A stretch of 64,000 nt of DNA from Phormidesmis sp963789215 (lineage in GTDB: Bacteria > Cyanobacteriota > Cyanobacteriia > Phormidesmidales > Phormidesmidaceae), in contig CAWBJY010000002.1 in the NCBI GenBank assembly GCA_963789215.1, positions 434,001-498,000 on the forward strand. The letters are read 5' to 3'. Under the pieces are notes generated by a model. It was not told the DNA's origin, did not search any database, and was given only the letters and a program-made list of their open reading frames with translations. Positions 25,838 to 34,502 of this stretch are shown piece after piece. Both the position numbers and the translations under genes were made by a program. Position 1 is the stretch's first letter. Each line of letters starts with the position of its first letter.

Positions 25838-27568
25838 ATGAACGCCCTATTCAAAAAGATATCTAAATTTCTTCAAAGGCTGCTGGGTCTGGGTGAGCAG
25901 AATCCGTCTCCTAGGCTCCCGGTTGAGCCTGCGCCCGCGCCACAGCCTTTGTTAGATGCGCGACTAGATGCGCGACGGCAAGGCCATTCCCCTGGCGTAT
26001 CGCAATCTGCTCCTGACAATCCGCTGGTAACCTCTAAGCTGCGGCGGCTTGTGTATGAGGTGGCCTATCGGCTAAGGCAGGATAAACCTACTCAAGGTGC
26101 GCAGGTAGGGCCAGTCTTTAGACAAATAGACCCTGATTTTTCGGCTAGGCGGTACGGGTTTGCCAAGATGTTTGACCTGCTAGACGCTGTGCCTGCTTTA
26201 GTGAGTATTGAGAAAGAGGCGGCGAATCGTAAGACGGGTCAGTTTATTTTCTATGTGCGGCCTGTTAACGATATTAGGTCGCTGCTAATTGAGGCGCTGC
26301 AGGCGTATAGCAGTGAAGAGGGATGGGTACATGAGGATAGTTTAAAGCAGGCGATCGCTCAAAAAGACGCTGATTTTTCTGTGCAAACCTATGGCTTTTC
26401 GACGTTCCGTACTTTTGTTGAGAGTCGGCACGACTTGCTAGAGTTTAAAGAAGCCGGGTCTCCGTACGTGCGGCTGTTTCCAGAAAGATCTACTCAACTT
26501 AAAACGGCTAGCCCAGAGAAACGCCAAAATTTTCCAGCGCGGCCCGTTCCGCCCCCGATTTCATTTCCTAGCCGGGTGCCGGCAGCGGCGATCGCGCCAA
26601 AGCCGACTAAGCAAAAAACTAATATCCATCTCACAAGCTTTGCTCGCCTGGGCGAAGAAGATCTCAATCAGAGCATTTACGAACTGGCTGAGCTAGCTGA
26701 TGATGAACCCTGGTATTTCGGATCGGAGCCGCCCGCTGATTTTCCCCACCCAATTTTGCGAAATTATATCCGCCATATGTTTACGCGGTTGCAGAGTGAG
26801 GGAAAAGTGGCGAGCAGCCAGGGCGGACAGTTTTACGCCTTCCATACCAATTTGTACGACAAGCTGCGACGGCCTATTTATGCGCTGATGACCGAGCGAC
26901 CGAGTGAAGGCGATGAAGCCTACGGTAGGCCCGCTTTGAAGCTAGAGTTTTGCGTACCTGGAGAGGATATTGGTAAGCATCTGGTGGGTCACTTTGACGT
27001 GCTGCCACTAGCGGCTAACTTCATGAGTACGCCGCAGCGGTTTTTCTATTACTGCGAGGCGGGGTCGCCGACGGTGAATTGGAAGCACGTCATTGAAGAT
27101 AATATGGATCGACTGCCTGCGGCTTTTTTGGGCCAGTATCTGCCAGCCTTTGAGTTTTGCGATACGGAGCCGATGAGCAAAATTGAAGTGGGTGAGTACA
27201 AGGCTAGGTTCGTGGCGGCGCTCGGCGAGAATGCAGTGGCCTATCGGGAGATTGTCGGACGCTTTGAAAAGGCGCTAGAGCTGACGATGCTGCGGATTCA
27301 GCTAAATTATAAGGTGGCGGTGCCGACCTATTTTGCTTCGCATGATCGTATCGACCTGATGCTGCCGCTAAGCTTGATGGATGAAGGCGCGACTGACTGC
27401 GTGATTGTGGTGAAGCGAGAGCGTTCGGGTAACTACAGCGGCAATACGATTTTTACGATGGAACAGGCGTATAACAACGCGCGGTTAATCTACAAGCCGG
27501 TGCAGCGCTGGCTGGTGCATCCCAAAACGCTACAGCCCGCTGAGACTGCGCAGGATAAAGTGGATTGA
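25838..27568 (+). CDS. LOTUS/OST-HTH tandem plus DUF3825-like protein
   Basis: The 576-residue protein has a basic amphipathic N terminus (MNALFKKISKFLQRLLGLGE) and a proline-rich linker. Two winged-helix LOTUS/OST-HTH-like modules follow. The first (about 64-141) has SKLRRLVYEVAYRL, PDFSARRYGFAKMFDLL and FIFYVRP. The second (about 144-215) has DIRSLLIEALQAYSSEEGWV, DADFSVQTYGFSTFRTFVES and YVRLFP. After a linker, residues about 268-560 resemble DUF3825 (PHPILRNYIRHMF, FHTNLYDKLRRPIYALM, HVIEDNMDRLP). LOTUS domains bind RNA, including G-quadruplex RNA, and tether effectors. The role of DUF3825 is unknown. I infer an RNA-directed protein. The stop codon lies in a three-copy 19-20 bp tandem repeat. 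Confidence 0.72.
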   Translation: MNALFKKISKFLQRLLGLGEQNPSPRLPVEPAPAPQPLLDARLDARRQGHSPGVSQSAPDNPLVTSKLRRLVYEVAYRLRQDKPTQGAQVGPVFRQIDPDFSARRYGFAKMFDLLDAVPALVSIEKEAANRKTGQFIFYVRPVNDIRSLLIEALQAYSSEEGWVHEDSLKQAIAQKDADFSVQTYGFSTFRTFVESRHDLLEFKEAGSPYVRLFPERSTQLKTASPEKRQNFPARPVPPPISFPSRVPAAAIAPKPTKQKTNIHLTSFARLGEEDLNQSIYELAELADDEPWYFGSEPPADFPHPILRNYIRHMFTRLQSEGKVASSQGGQFYAFHTNLYDKLRRPIYALMTERPSEGDEAYGRPALKLEFCVPGEDIGKHLVGHFDVLPLAANFMSTPQRFFYYCEAGSPTVNWKHVIEDNMDRLPAAFLGQYLPAFEFCDTEPMSKIEVGEYKARFVAALGENAVAYREIVGRFEKALELTMLRIQLNYKVAVPTYFASHDRIDLMLPLSLMDEGATDCVIVVKRERSGNYSGNTIFTMEQAYNNARLIYKPVQRWLVHPKTLQPAETAQDKVD

Positions 27569-27610
27569 GCTAAGAAAGGTGGATTGAGCTAAGACAAGAT
27601 GGATTGAGCT
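27561..27610. repeat. Three-copy 19-20 bp tandem repeat between convergent genes
   Basis: The unit TGGATTGAGCTAAGAAAGG is repeated at 27561, 27580 and 27600 with small changes; the third copy is shortened. The first copy contains the stop codon of the LOTUS gene and the last ends just before the ddl stop region. It looks like replication slippage rather than a functional element. Confidence 0.8.
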
Positions 27611-27617
27611 GACCGGG

Positions 27618-28727
27618 TTAACCGCGCCCTGTTCTTTCGAGTCCTAGCTGAATGAGCTGATCGACTAGATCTGGAAACTCGACGCCAGAAGCTTTCCACA
27701 TCATGGGATACATGCTGGTGGCGGTGAAGCCGGGCATAGTATTGATTTCGTTGATCAGCAGCTCGCCAGTGGATTCGATGTAGAAAAAGTCTACGCGGGA
27801 AATGCCAGCGGCATCGACAGCCTTGAATGCGGTGATGGACATCTCTTGAATGCGATCGCGCACCTCATCTGGCACCGGCGAAGGAATCAGCAGCTCTGCC
27901 CCACCGGCTTTGTACTTTGTCTGGTAGTCATAAAAATCAGAGCTGAACTTCGTCTCTCCTAGCACCGACGCTTTTGGATTGTCGTTGCCCAAAATAGAGC
28001 ATTCGATTTCTCTGGCGACAACGCCTGCTTCGACGATAACGCGGCGATCGTAGCTAGCGGCATCGTCCAAGGCTGCTTCTAGCTCTGAGCGGCTTGTTGC
28101 CTTGGCAATGCCAACCGAGGAGCCTAAATTGGCCGGCTTTACGAAGCAGGGATAGCCTAGGTCTGCTTCTATGTCGTCGCACAGTTTAGGAAAGATGCAG
28201 GGATTTGAGTAGATTTCTGCGCGGGTGACGCCGCGATAGTTCACCTGAGGCAGGCCCGCTTGTGCAAAGGCGCTTTTCATAGCGAGCTTGTCCATACCTA
28301 GAGCCGAACCCAACACACCGCAGCCAACGTAAGGCACCTGCATGAGTTCGAGCAGTCCTTGAATGGTGCCGTCTTCTCCATTTGGCCCGTGCATTGCTGG
28401 AAACCAAATGTCGATAGAACTCATACCCAGCGCTGAGTCGGAATCTGTTGCTGCGAGGTTAGGCAAGCGCTGGTCTAAACTGGCTAATTCTGGTAGCTCG
28501 CTTGTGTCTGTGCCATCGTCTGTTAAGGCTTTGCCTGAGTCGAGTACTTTTTGAGCGGTTTCGCCTGATAGCCAACTGCCGTCTTTGCGAATGTGCACAG
28601 GGACGACCTGGTATTTATCTTTGTTGGCACCAGCGGTAAGGGCTTGCGCGATCGCCTGACTCGATCGAATCGAGACCTCGTGTTCTCCCGAACGCCCACC
28701 AAAGAGTAAGCCTACTCGCATTGCCAT
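27618..28727 (-). CDS. ddl: D-alanine--D-alanine ligase
   Basis: The 369-residue ATP-grasp enzyme starts VGLLFGGRSGEHEVSIRSSQ, the hallmark of Ddl, and has HGPNGEDGTIQGLLE, FVKPANLGSSVGIAKA (ATP-binding lysine and serine loop), and the C-terminal metal motif LLINEINTMPGFT. It joins two D-alanines for peptidoglycan precursors in the cytoplasm. Length fits the family. About 100 bases upstream of its start, on the same strand, is a terminator with a competing pairing (28827-28945), suggesting either attenuation or a separate small RNA. Confidence 0.97.
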   Translation of the reverse strand: MAMRVGLLFGGRSGEHEVSIRSSQAIAQALTAGANKDKYQVVPVHIRKDGSWLSGETAQKVLDSGKALTDDGTDTSELPELASLDQRLPNLAATDSDSALGMSSIDIWFPAMHGPNGEDGTIQGLLELMQVPYVGCGVLGSALGMDKLAMKSAFAQAGLPQVNYRGVTRAEIYSNPCIFPKLCDDIEADLGYPCFVKPANLGSSVGIAKATSRSELEAALDDAASYDRRVIVEAGVVAREIECSILGNDNPKASVLGETKFSSDFYDYQTKYKAGGAELLIPSPVPDEVRDRIQEMSITAFKAVDAAGISRVDFFYIESTGELLINEINTMPGFTATSMYPMMWKASGVEFPDLVDQLIQLGLERTGRG

Positions 28728-29074
28728 CTTGACCTGTTGTGACCTATGTCGTAAACGCTTTGCGATAGCGTATCATGCAGCAAAAATTACGCTGCAAAAA
28801 TTCGAAATAATCCAAAACAAAAGATCAAAAAAAAACGCCCCAGATTCAACAAAAATGTGAATCCGCAAGCGTCTTGTCAGGGTGCATCTACCACCTATAT
28901 GTTCCTGAAAGCGGATCGGCATCCGGAGAAAATGGCAATCGGTGAAAAGCTATAGGCCGCGATAAATGCTGAAGCCTATCGTGTTTTAATGCTTGCAGGC
29001 TGATTATGTGCAGATAATATTTCTAATAACTTCTGCTGGCTCAGTTCACCTGTCAATTGCGTTGAGAGGACGCT
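28728..29074. other. Gap between ddl and a divergent small gene
   Basis: About 347 bp. It contains the candidate RNA/terminator at 28827-28945, a small dyad GCAGC/GCTGC near 28788-28805 between that terminator and ddl, and the presumed promoters of ddl (minus) and of the small plus-strand gene at 29075. Confidence 0.5.
28827..28945 (-). ncRNA. Candidate structured small RNA or ddl leader attenuator
   Basis: On the minus strand a hairpin with GATTCA/TGAATC and ACGC/GCGT pairs is followed by nine T residues (28835-28827), a clear rho-independent terminator, yet no minus-strand gene lies directly upstream of it. Just before it, ATCCGC (28916-28911) can pair with GCGGAT (28866-28861), enclosing CAGG/CCTG and GGTG/CACC stems with a GTAGATG loop. 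The GCGGAT overlaps the terminator stem, so the two folds exclude each other. A -10-like TATAGC lies near 28950; the 5' end is a guess. I cannot assign a known family. Both an independent RNA and a ddl attenuator are possible. Confidence 0.5.
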
Positions 29075-29413
29075 GTGAAATATTTCTTTTTAGCTGACGG
29101 CTGGACAACTGGAAGAGTCTGGGAATTCGGAGGGCTGTGGAATCAGTCTGCCTGGCAGCGATCGCCCCACCTGCAACAGCAGTCACTTTGCATTCGCGAA
29201 GGCAATGAAGTCCTCAGGCTTTACCAAGCGGAAGAGGCCATTTTGATGGTGGAGGTCGTGCCGATTTCGACTGCGCCAGAACGAACGAACTCGACCCTGG
29301 CGCCGCAGCAAATTGGCCAGGTGGTGCTAAAGCGTTTGCTTAGCGCCGAGCAAGCCATAGAAAAGCTCTGTAGTGAAGAAACGATTTTCCACGCCCCAAC
29401 GCTAAATCTATAA
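29075..29413 (+). CDS. Small cyanobacterial protein of unknown function
   Basis: A 112-residue protein starting at GTG (29075), with a GAGAGGA ribosome site about six bases upstream. Sequence features are an N-terminal strand KYFFLADGWTTGRVWEFGGLW with several aromatic residues, a strand-rich middle and a helical C terminus RLLSAEQAIEKLC. No signal peptide or membrane segment is visible. I do not recognise a named family, but the composition and ribosome site support a real gene. It converges with the TolC-type gene. Confidence 0.6.
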   Translation: MKYFFLADGWTTGRVWEFGGLWNQSAWQRSPHLQQQSLCIREGNEVLRLYQAEEAILMVEVVPISTAPERTNSTLAPQQIGQVVLKRLLSAEQAIEKLCSEETIFHAPTLNL

Positions 29414-29495
29414 GCTTTATCGTTAAGTTTATCCTGGGACCTTTCTTCAACCTACCCGTAATTTATCGGTAGTAGCCGCTGTTTTACGAGTGCGT

Positions 29496-31364
29496 CTACT
29501 CGATCGTAACGTTACTCACGGCCCGCTGTATGGCCGCTAGTGCCCTGTTGTAGTTCAAAATAGCTGTGACGTTGTTGCCTTGGGCCGTCGTCAGCTCGCT
29601 CTGAGCTGTCAGTACATCTAGCTGCGTACCCACGCCCGCTTGCAGCCGCAGATTAGCCAAAGCCAAAGCCTCTTCTGCCTGAGAAACAGCAATGCGAGAG
29701 GTGGCAATGTTCTCCTGGTTGGTTTCCAGGTTAAAGTACGCCTGCTCCACGTCAAACCGAATTTGGTCGGCGCTTTCTCCAAATTGTTCTTCAGAGATTT
29801 GGCCGGCTATCTCTTGCTGTCTGGCGCTAGCTCTAGCAGCCCCGCCGTCAAACAGCACCATGTTGAACGAAGCACCAAAGCTGTAGTTGTCTCGAATATC
29901 ATCTGCGCCATCGTTCAGTAAGCTTTGCAAGCTGTAGTCGGCAAATAGCCCGACTTGGGGACGCACCGCCGCTAACGCAATTTGCCTTTGTTGCTCGCTG
30001 ATATCGGCCTGAAGGAGCTGCTGCTCTAATTCTGCTCGATTGTCGAAGGCCAGCAAGATGCTTTCTTCAAGCGTCAGCGGCCAGTTCTCGGCGACGCTTA
30101 CGGGCGATGTCTGGATTCCTGCTGTGGGCGGTAGATTTAAAAGGCGAGAGATATCGCGACGGGCAATGCGCTGATTGCCTTGGGCCTGAATGACCTGTTG
30201 CCTGGCGTTGGCGTACTGTACTTCGGCTCTGAGGGTGTCGAAGCGGGTGCCTACGCCGACTTCCTGCCGCAGCCGAGAATCTCTCAAGTTTCTTTCGGCT
30301 TCTTCTAAGAAGGTGCGCTGAATTCGAATTTGTTCGCCCGCTTCTTGTAGCTGGTAATAGCTATTAGCCGTTGTCAACCGGATCTGCTCTTGCTGCGTTT
30401 CTACCGTGAGCGCAGCGACCTGCCTTTGGAGTTCTGCCTGCTGGATATTAGCCGCTCGACGCCCACCGGTTAGAAGGTCGTAATCTACTCGCAAGTTGCC
30501 GTTGAGCGACGTATCGAGTCCTGTGCCTTCACCTTGAACTTGCTGCCCAGTTAGCGGATTGAGTCCGCCGCCAATCGCGTCTCTCTGCTGTGAGGTCAGC
30601 CCCGCTGAGGTCGATAGCGTGGGCAGGTTCGCAGCTCTCGCTTGATCTACGACTGCTTCGGCCTGCTCTAGCTGCAAAACAGAGGCTTGTAGCGTTTGGC
30701 TGTTGCGGTAGGCCAGCTCTATCGCCTGCTCTAGGGTAACTACCGGGTTTCGCTCGACTTCAACGTCTTTTAACGTAGCAGGTAAGCTTAGCGGATTGGG
30801 ATCTGCGAATAGGATATCGGGTAAATCGCCCAGTTCGGGTTCGGCTCCCTGTATCGGTGCGTCGTTGGGGATGGGCTGGACGACATCTGGCCCGCTTTGT
30901 ATTCCACCGTTAGGGAGTAAGTCGGGAACGCCTGGGTCACTAGGGGCCGGGTCGCCAGGGGCTGCGGTTGTAGGCGGCGTTTCTTCTAAGACGGGCAGGT
31001 CTTCTGTCTGGGCAATTTGCTCTGCGCGACTCTCTGCGGTCGTCCGATCTGTTACGGCGATTTCGCGGGTGTCTGCTGCGATATTTGTTTGAGCGATATT
31101 TGCTTGAACGCTATTTGCTTGTTCTGCTAGCGCTCGAAATTGGGTGAGGCTAAGGCGATTCGACGGTTCTGTAGCGCTTTTGTCCGAAGTACTTTCTAAA
31201 GCTAAAGGCGCACTGGTATCTTGCTGGCTATTGGCTGCGGGCTTGTCTGTCAAGGAAGCACTGTCTGCTTCTTCAGCTAGCTGCGCGATCGCACTTCGCG
31301 ACAGCACAGATACCGAACTGCCGAGCGCCAGCAGAAGAAAAGCAGTGGACTTGAGATATCTCAT
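29496..31364 (-). CDS. TolC-family outer-membrane efflux protein
   Basis: The ATG at 31364 gives 622 residues with a clear signal peptide (MRYLKSTAFLLLALGSSVSV, cleavage near AIA-QL); a TTG at 31403 would add 13 residues ahead of it and is unlikely. A Ser/Thr/Pro/Asp-rich spacer of roughly 170 residues follows. The TolC channel domain contains two internal repeats, TLEQAIELAYRNSQTLQ and TLEESILLAFDNRAELEQ, and the repeat ends LRQEVGVGTRFDTLRAEVQ and LRLQAGVGTQLDVLTAQSEL. It forms a trimeric outer-membrane exit duct for type I secretion or efflux. No inner-membrane partner is adjacent. The long spacer is characteristic of cyanobacterial members. Confidence 0.92.
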   Translation of the reverse strand: MRYLKSTAFLLLALGSSVSVLSRSAIAQLAEEADSASLTDKPAANSQQDTSAPLALESTSDKSATEPSNRLSLTQFRALAEQANSVQANIAQTNIAADTREIAVTDRTTAESRAEQIAQTEDLPVLEETPPTTAAPGDPAPSDPGVPDLLPNGGIQSGPDVVQPIPNDAPIQGAEPELGDLPDILFADPNPLSLPATLKDVEVERNPVVTLEQAIELAYRNSQTLQASVLQLEQAEAVVDQARAANLPTLSTSAGLTSQQRDAIGGGLNPLTGQQVQGEGTGLDTSLNGNLRVDYDLLTGGRRAANIQQAELQRQVAALTVETQQEQIRLTTANSYYQLQEAGEQIRIQRTFLEEAERNLRDSRLRQEVGVGTRFDTLRAEVQYANARQQVIQAQGNQRIARRDISRLLNLPPTAGIQTSPVSVAENWPLTLEESILLAFDNRAELEQQLLQADISEQQRQIALAAVRPQVGLFADYSLQSLLNDGADDIRDNYSFGASFNMVLFDGGAARASARQQEIAGQISEEQFGESADQIRFDVEQAYFNLETNQENIATSRIAVSQAEEALALANLRLQAGVGTQLDVLTAQSELTTAQGNNVTAILNYNRALAAIQRAVSNVTIE

Positions 31365-31616
31365 AGTGAGGGGTAAATGCTGAAGATTAACGACTGTGAG
31401 CAAAGTTGGGACGATTTCTATCTACGTAACGCGAGCGTCATAGTGTATTCATCCGATCGCAGCTCTAAATAACCCGGACGAACGCCCGGCAGGCAATGTT
31501 CTTCGTCTTACCTTCACCTTAGTGGCAAATGGTGGCCTTTTATCGACGTTGAGCGGTAGGGCCGCAGCACCTCAGCTTTAAAGCCCTCTGACCTGAAAGA
31601 ATATGACCTGAAAGCA

Positions 31617-33035
31617 CTACGACTTTGAAGGAATCGGCCCACAGCAGGCTGTCATCAGCTCGGGCAGTCCAGATATCGACAACACTGAACAGTTTAGTTT
31701 ACTTTCTAGATTTGATAAAGACATATCGTCTAGAAAGTAAGTATCTTCTGGGCGACGACTATCGCTTTGTTTTAGCATTAAAGCCGGGAGCAAGACGGCA
31801 TCTCCTAGCGCTAGTCCGGCTAGCTGGCTGGCGATGTCTCTGCCCGTTAGTAAACCAGTGACGGTAATTTCTTGGCCCCAATAATCGCTGTTGATAGCGG
31901 CCATATTCACGGTGAGTCCGTCTACCTGGTTCAGTCGGTTGACTAAGGGCGCAAAAGCATGTTCTACAGCGTTACCCAGTACCCAGGTAAAGGTGCGAGC
32001 TGGGGAGACTGCTTTGGGCAGAGACTGGGCTATTTCCTCGAACTCTTTTAAGAACAATCGAATAGAGCCTACGCCATTGCCGATTTGTGGATATGACTCG
32101 TAGTGACTTTCGGCCGGGAGCGGCTGACGCCCAATCAAAAACCACTCGTCGGCTAGCCAGGCGAAGGTCGTGCCTAGCGTAGATTGGAACTCAGCCTGAA
32201 GCGCCTGCACTTGAGCGATTACTTCCTGAGCTTTTTCGGTGGTTACGGGCGTTAGGTCGTCTAGCCCTGGGCGAAATCGGGTGAGGCCGACGGGGACGAC
32301 TGCGGCTGAAATAACGGCGGGGACATCACCTGCGTGAAATTTGGCTAGGTCTCTAAGGGTTTGCTCTAGATGAGGGCCGTCATTAATGCCAGGGCAGACG
32401 ACAACCTGAGCGTGAATTTGTAGGCGCTGTGCTTGAAACCAGGCAAGCTGATCGAGGATTTTGGCGGCGCGGTTGTTTTTGAGTAAGCGCGATCGCACGT
32501 CTCCTTCCGTAGCGTGAACCGATACATACAGCGGTGACAGCCGAAGTCTGGCAATGCGCGCCCACTCAGCGGCGGGAATGTTTGTCAGGGTTAAATAGCT
32601 GCCGTATAGAAAGCTCAGCCGGTAGTCGTCGTCTTTTAAGTAGAGCGTTTCGCGCTTACCGGGAGGCTGCTGGTCTATAAAGCAAAACGGACAGGCATTA
32701 GCACACTGAATAAGTCCGTCGAATAAGGCCGTTTCAAACTCTAAGCCTAGTTCTGCGTCGTAGTCTTTTTCAATTTCAACCTGATGCCGAACGCCTTTAG
32801 TATCGAGTACGTCTAGATCGAGCACTTCGTCTGCGCACAAGAAGCGATAGTCAATCAGGTCTCTAGGGCGCTCTCCATTGATGGCGACTAGGCTGTCACC
32901 GGCCTCAAAGCCAATTTCTGCTGCGATTGAACCTGGTTCAACGCGAGTGATTTTAGCTGGCACGATGGCAGTTGTTTTGGTGGGGGGCTTGGATATCTCA
33001 ATAGGCGATATCTGAGGTGATATCTCAGCAGGCAT
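31617..33035 (-). CDS. PDZ / radical-SAM-like iron-sulfur protein with DUF512
   Basis: The ATG at 33035 gives 472 residues; the frame extends to 33137 but that portion overlaps uppP. A PDZ domain is at the N terminus (PAKITRVEPGSIAAEIGFEA, then GDSLVAINGERP). It is followed by the cysteine cluster CANACPFCF resembling a radical-SAM Fe-S site (CxxxCxxC). Further segments are LSFLYGSYLTLTNIP, LSPLYVSVHAT and a DUF512-like C-terminal half (FAWLADEWFLIGRQPLP). I recall this family as a putative cyanobacterial FeS oxidoreductase of unknown substrate. It follows uppP by 32 bp on the same strand. Confidence 0.82.
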   Translation of the reverse strand: MPAEISPQISPIEISKPPTKTTAIVPAKITRVEPGSIAAEIGFEAGDSLVAINGERPRDLIDYRFLCADEVLDLDVLDTKGVRHQVEIEKDYDAELGLEFETALFDGLIQCANACPFCFIDQQPPGKRETLYLKDDDYRLSFLYGSYLTLTNIPAAEWARIARLRLSPLYVSVHATEGDVRSRLLKNNRAAKILDQLAWFQAQRLQIHAQVVVCPGINDGPHLEQTLRDLAKFHAGDVPAVISAAVVPVGLTRFRPGLDDLTPVTTEKAQEVIAQVQALQAEFQSTLGTTFAWLADEWFLIGRQPLPAESHYESYPQIGNGVGSIRLFLKEFEEIAQSLPKAVSPARTFTWVLGNAVEHAFAPLVNRLNQVDGLTVNMAAINSDYWGQEITVTGLLTGRDIASQLAGLALGDAVLLPALMLKQSDSRRPEDTYFLDDMSLSNLESKLNCSVLSISGLPELMTACCGPIPSKS

Positions 33036-33067
33036 AGAAGCACAAAAAAGGAGGTCTGTATATTCTG

Positions 33068-33946
33068 TTATATATTCTGTAGTTTGCCGAGTGCGATCGC
33101 AATTAAAAGCACTGTGCCAAATGCCAGGCGATACCAAACGAAGATCCAGGTGCTGTGCTTTTTAAGGAACTCAATTAGCCAGGCGATCGCCAGATAAGAG
33201 GAGATTACCGCCGCCAGCAGACCGGCAATCAGCGGCGCAATCCCTACGGTGCTATCGCCTACGAACATATCAGGTAAGGAGACTAACCCCGCTAGGGTAA
33301 TGGTAATCGTGCCTAGCAAAAAGGAAAATCTTGCTGCTGTTTCGCGCTTGAGTCCTAAAAATAATCCCGCTGTTAGCGTGGATCCCGAGCGCGAGACGCC
33401 TGGAATAATCGCTAGGGCCTGCGCGAATCCAACGCCGATGCCATCGCTCTGAGTCAGTTTGGAGAAGTCGCGCTTTCGCTGTCCGACGATTTCTGCCAGG
33501 CCTAAGAGCGCAGCCATCACGATTGAAGTTACGGCGATCGCCGCTGTAGAGCGCACAATCGAATTATCGTAGCCAGGCACGAGCACCTTTACAAACAGCC
33601 CAACTAGCACCGCCGGAACGGTGCCTAAAATAATCCCAAACCCGATGCGAAAGTCCTGGGAAGCAAAGTCGCGGGCGATCGCCGCCTTGATGGTGTTGCG
33701 CGTGACTGAATATAAGTCGTCCCAAAAATACCAGAGAATGGCGGCGATGCTGCCTAGCTGAATGACCGCCGTAAATGACACGCCAGGATCGCCCCACCCT
33801 AAAAGCACCGGCACAATTTTAACGTGGGCCGTGCTGCTGATGGGTAAGAACTCGGTTAGTCCCTGCACAATACCAATTATGACCGCGCGAAAAATACTGA
33901 TGGGCTGGGGATCTACTTGAGCGACTAGCAGCAAATTAGTAGGCAT
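33068..33946 (-). CDS. uppP: Undecaprenyl-diphosphatase
   Basis: The 292-residue polytopic membrane protein carries both BacA/UppP signatures: GIVQGLTEFLPISSTAH near residue 25 and IIPGVSRSGSTLTAGLFLG in the middle. It dephosphorylates undecaprenyl diphosphate so the lipid carrier can be reused in peptidoglycan and polysaccharide synthesis. Length is normal and hydrophobic segments are spread throughout. The 3' end coincides with a short tandem duplication (TATATTCTGT, about 33059-33080). Confidence 0.97.
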   Translation of the reverse strand: MPTNLLLVAQVDPQPISIFRAVIIGIVQGLTEFLPISSTAHVKIVPVLLGWGDPGVSFTAVIQLGSIAAILWYFWDDLYSVTRNTIKAAIARDFASQDFRIGFGIILGTVPAVLVGLFVKVLVPGYDNSIVRSTAAIAVTSIVMAALLGLAEIVGQRKRDFSKLTQSDGIGVGFAQALAIIPGVSRSGSTLTAGLFLGLKRETAARFSFLLGTITITLAGLVSLPDMFVGDSTVGIAPLIAGLLAAVISSYLAIAWLIEFLKKHSTWIFVWYRLAFGTVLLIAIALGKLQNI

Positions 33947-34502
33947 TTCTTAGAATAAAACCTTTGTATAGACTTCTCAATTTTTCTCGCCGCGTTAGCC
34001 GCGCGGTAGATTTGACCCGCAAAAGGTACACGAGTTCCTGTCTATCCATTCGTCTGATGCCAGCAGCGCTCGGGTAACTTTACCAGTCAAACCCGAAAAT
34101 CTAATGCAAAAAAGCCCAAATAAATCTCAAGTTTAAAAACACATGGATTTTCTCAACGCCGCGTTCAGCCTGTTCCTGAAAATTAGCGAATTTAGGTTGT
34201 GAAAAGGTTAATGCGATCACTCAATCTAAACTTATCTATTCTGATAATTATTTTCCGTCAAATAGTTAAACAGTCAGATATAGGTAGGGACACAGGATTT
34301 TATCCTTCGTGAGTTGCTATGCCTTACATATCTCTGTAAAATGCCCCTTGGGGGGATACCTCTACAGGATGATATCTATACCCTATGCGAACCCTAGCAA
34401 GGGAAAAACGTGTTATGTTAAGAATAGTTAACTCATCTCAGAAACGCTTTGCAAGTTCTCCGCCAGACCCCCACAAAATCCAAGGATGTTGAGACTTTGC
34501 GA
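33947..34502. other. Intergenic region between uppP and the DUF3120 gene
   Basis: About 500-550 bp, AT-rich in the middle. At 34334-34367 an imperfect hairpin has CTGTA/TACAG outside and CCCC/GGGG inside, about 110 to 170 bases before the DUF3120 start, and may belong to that gene's leader. No coding frame, tRNA or clear terminator is visible. Confidence 0.45.
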
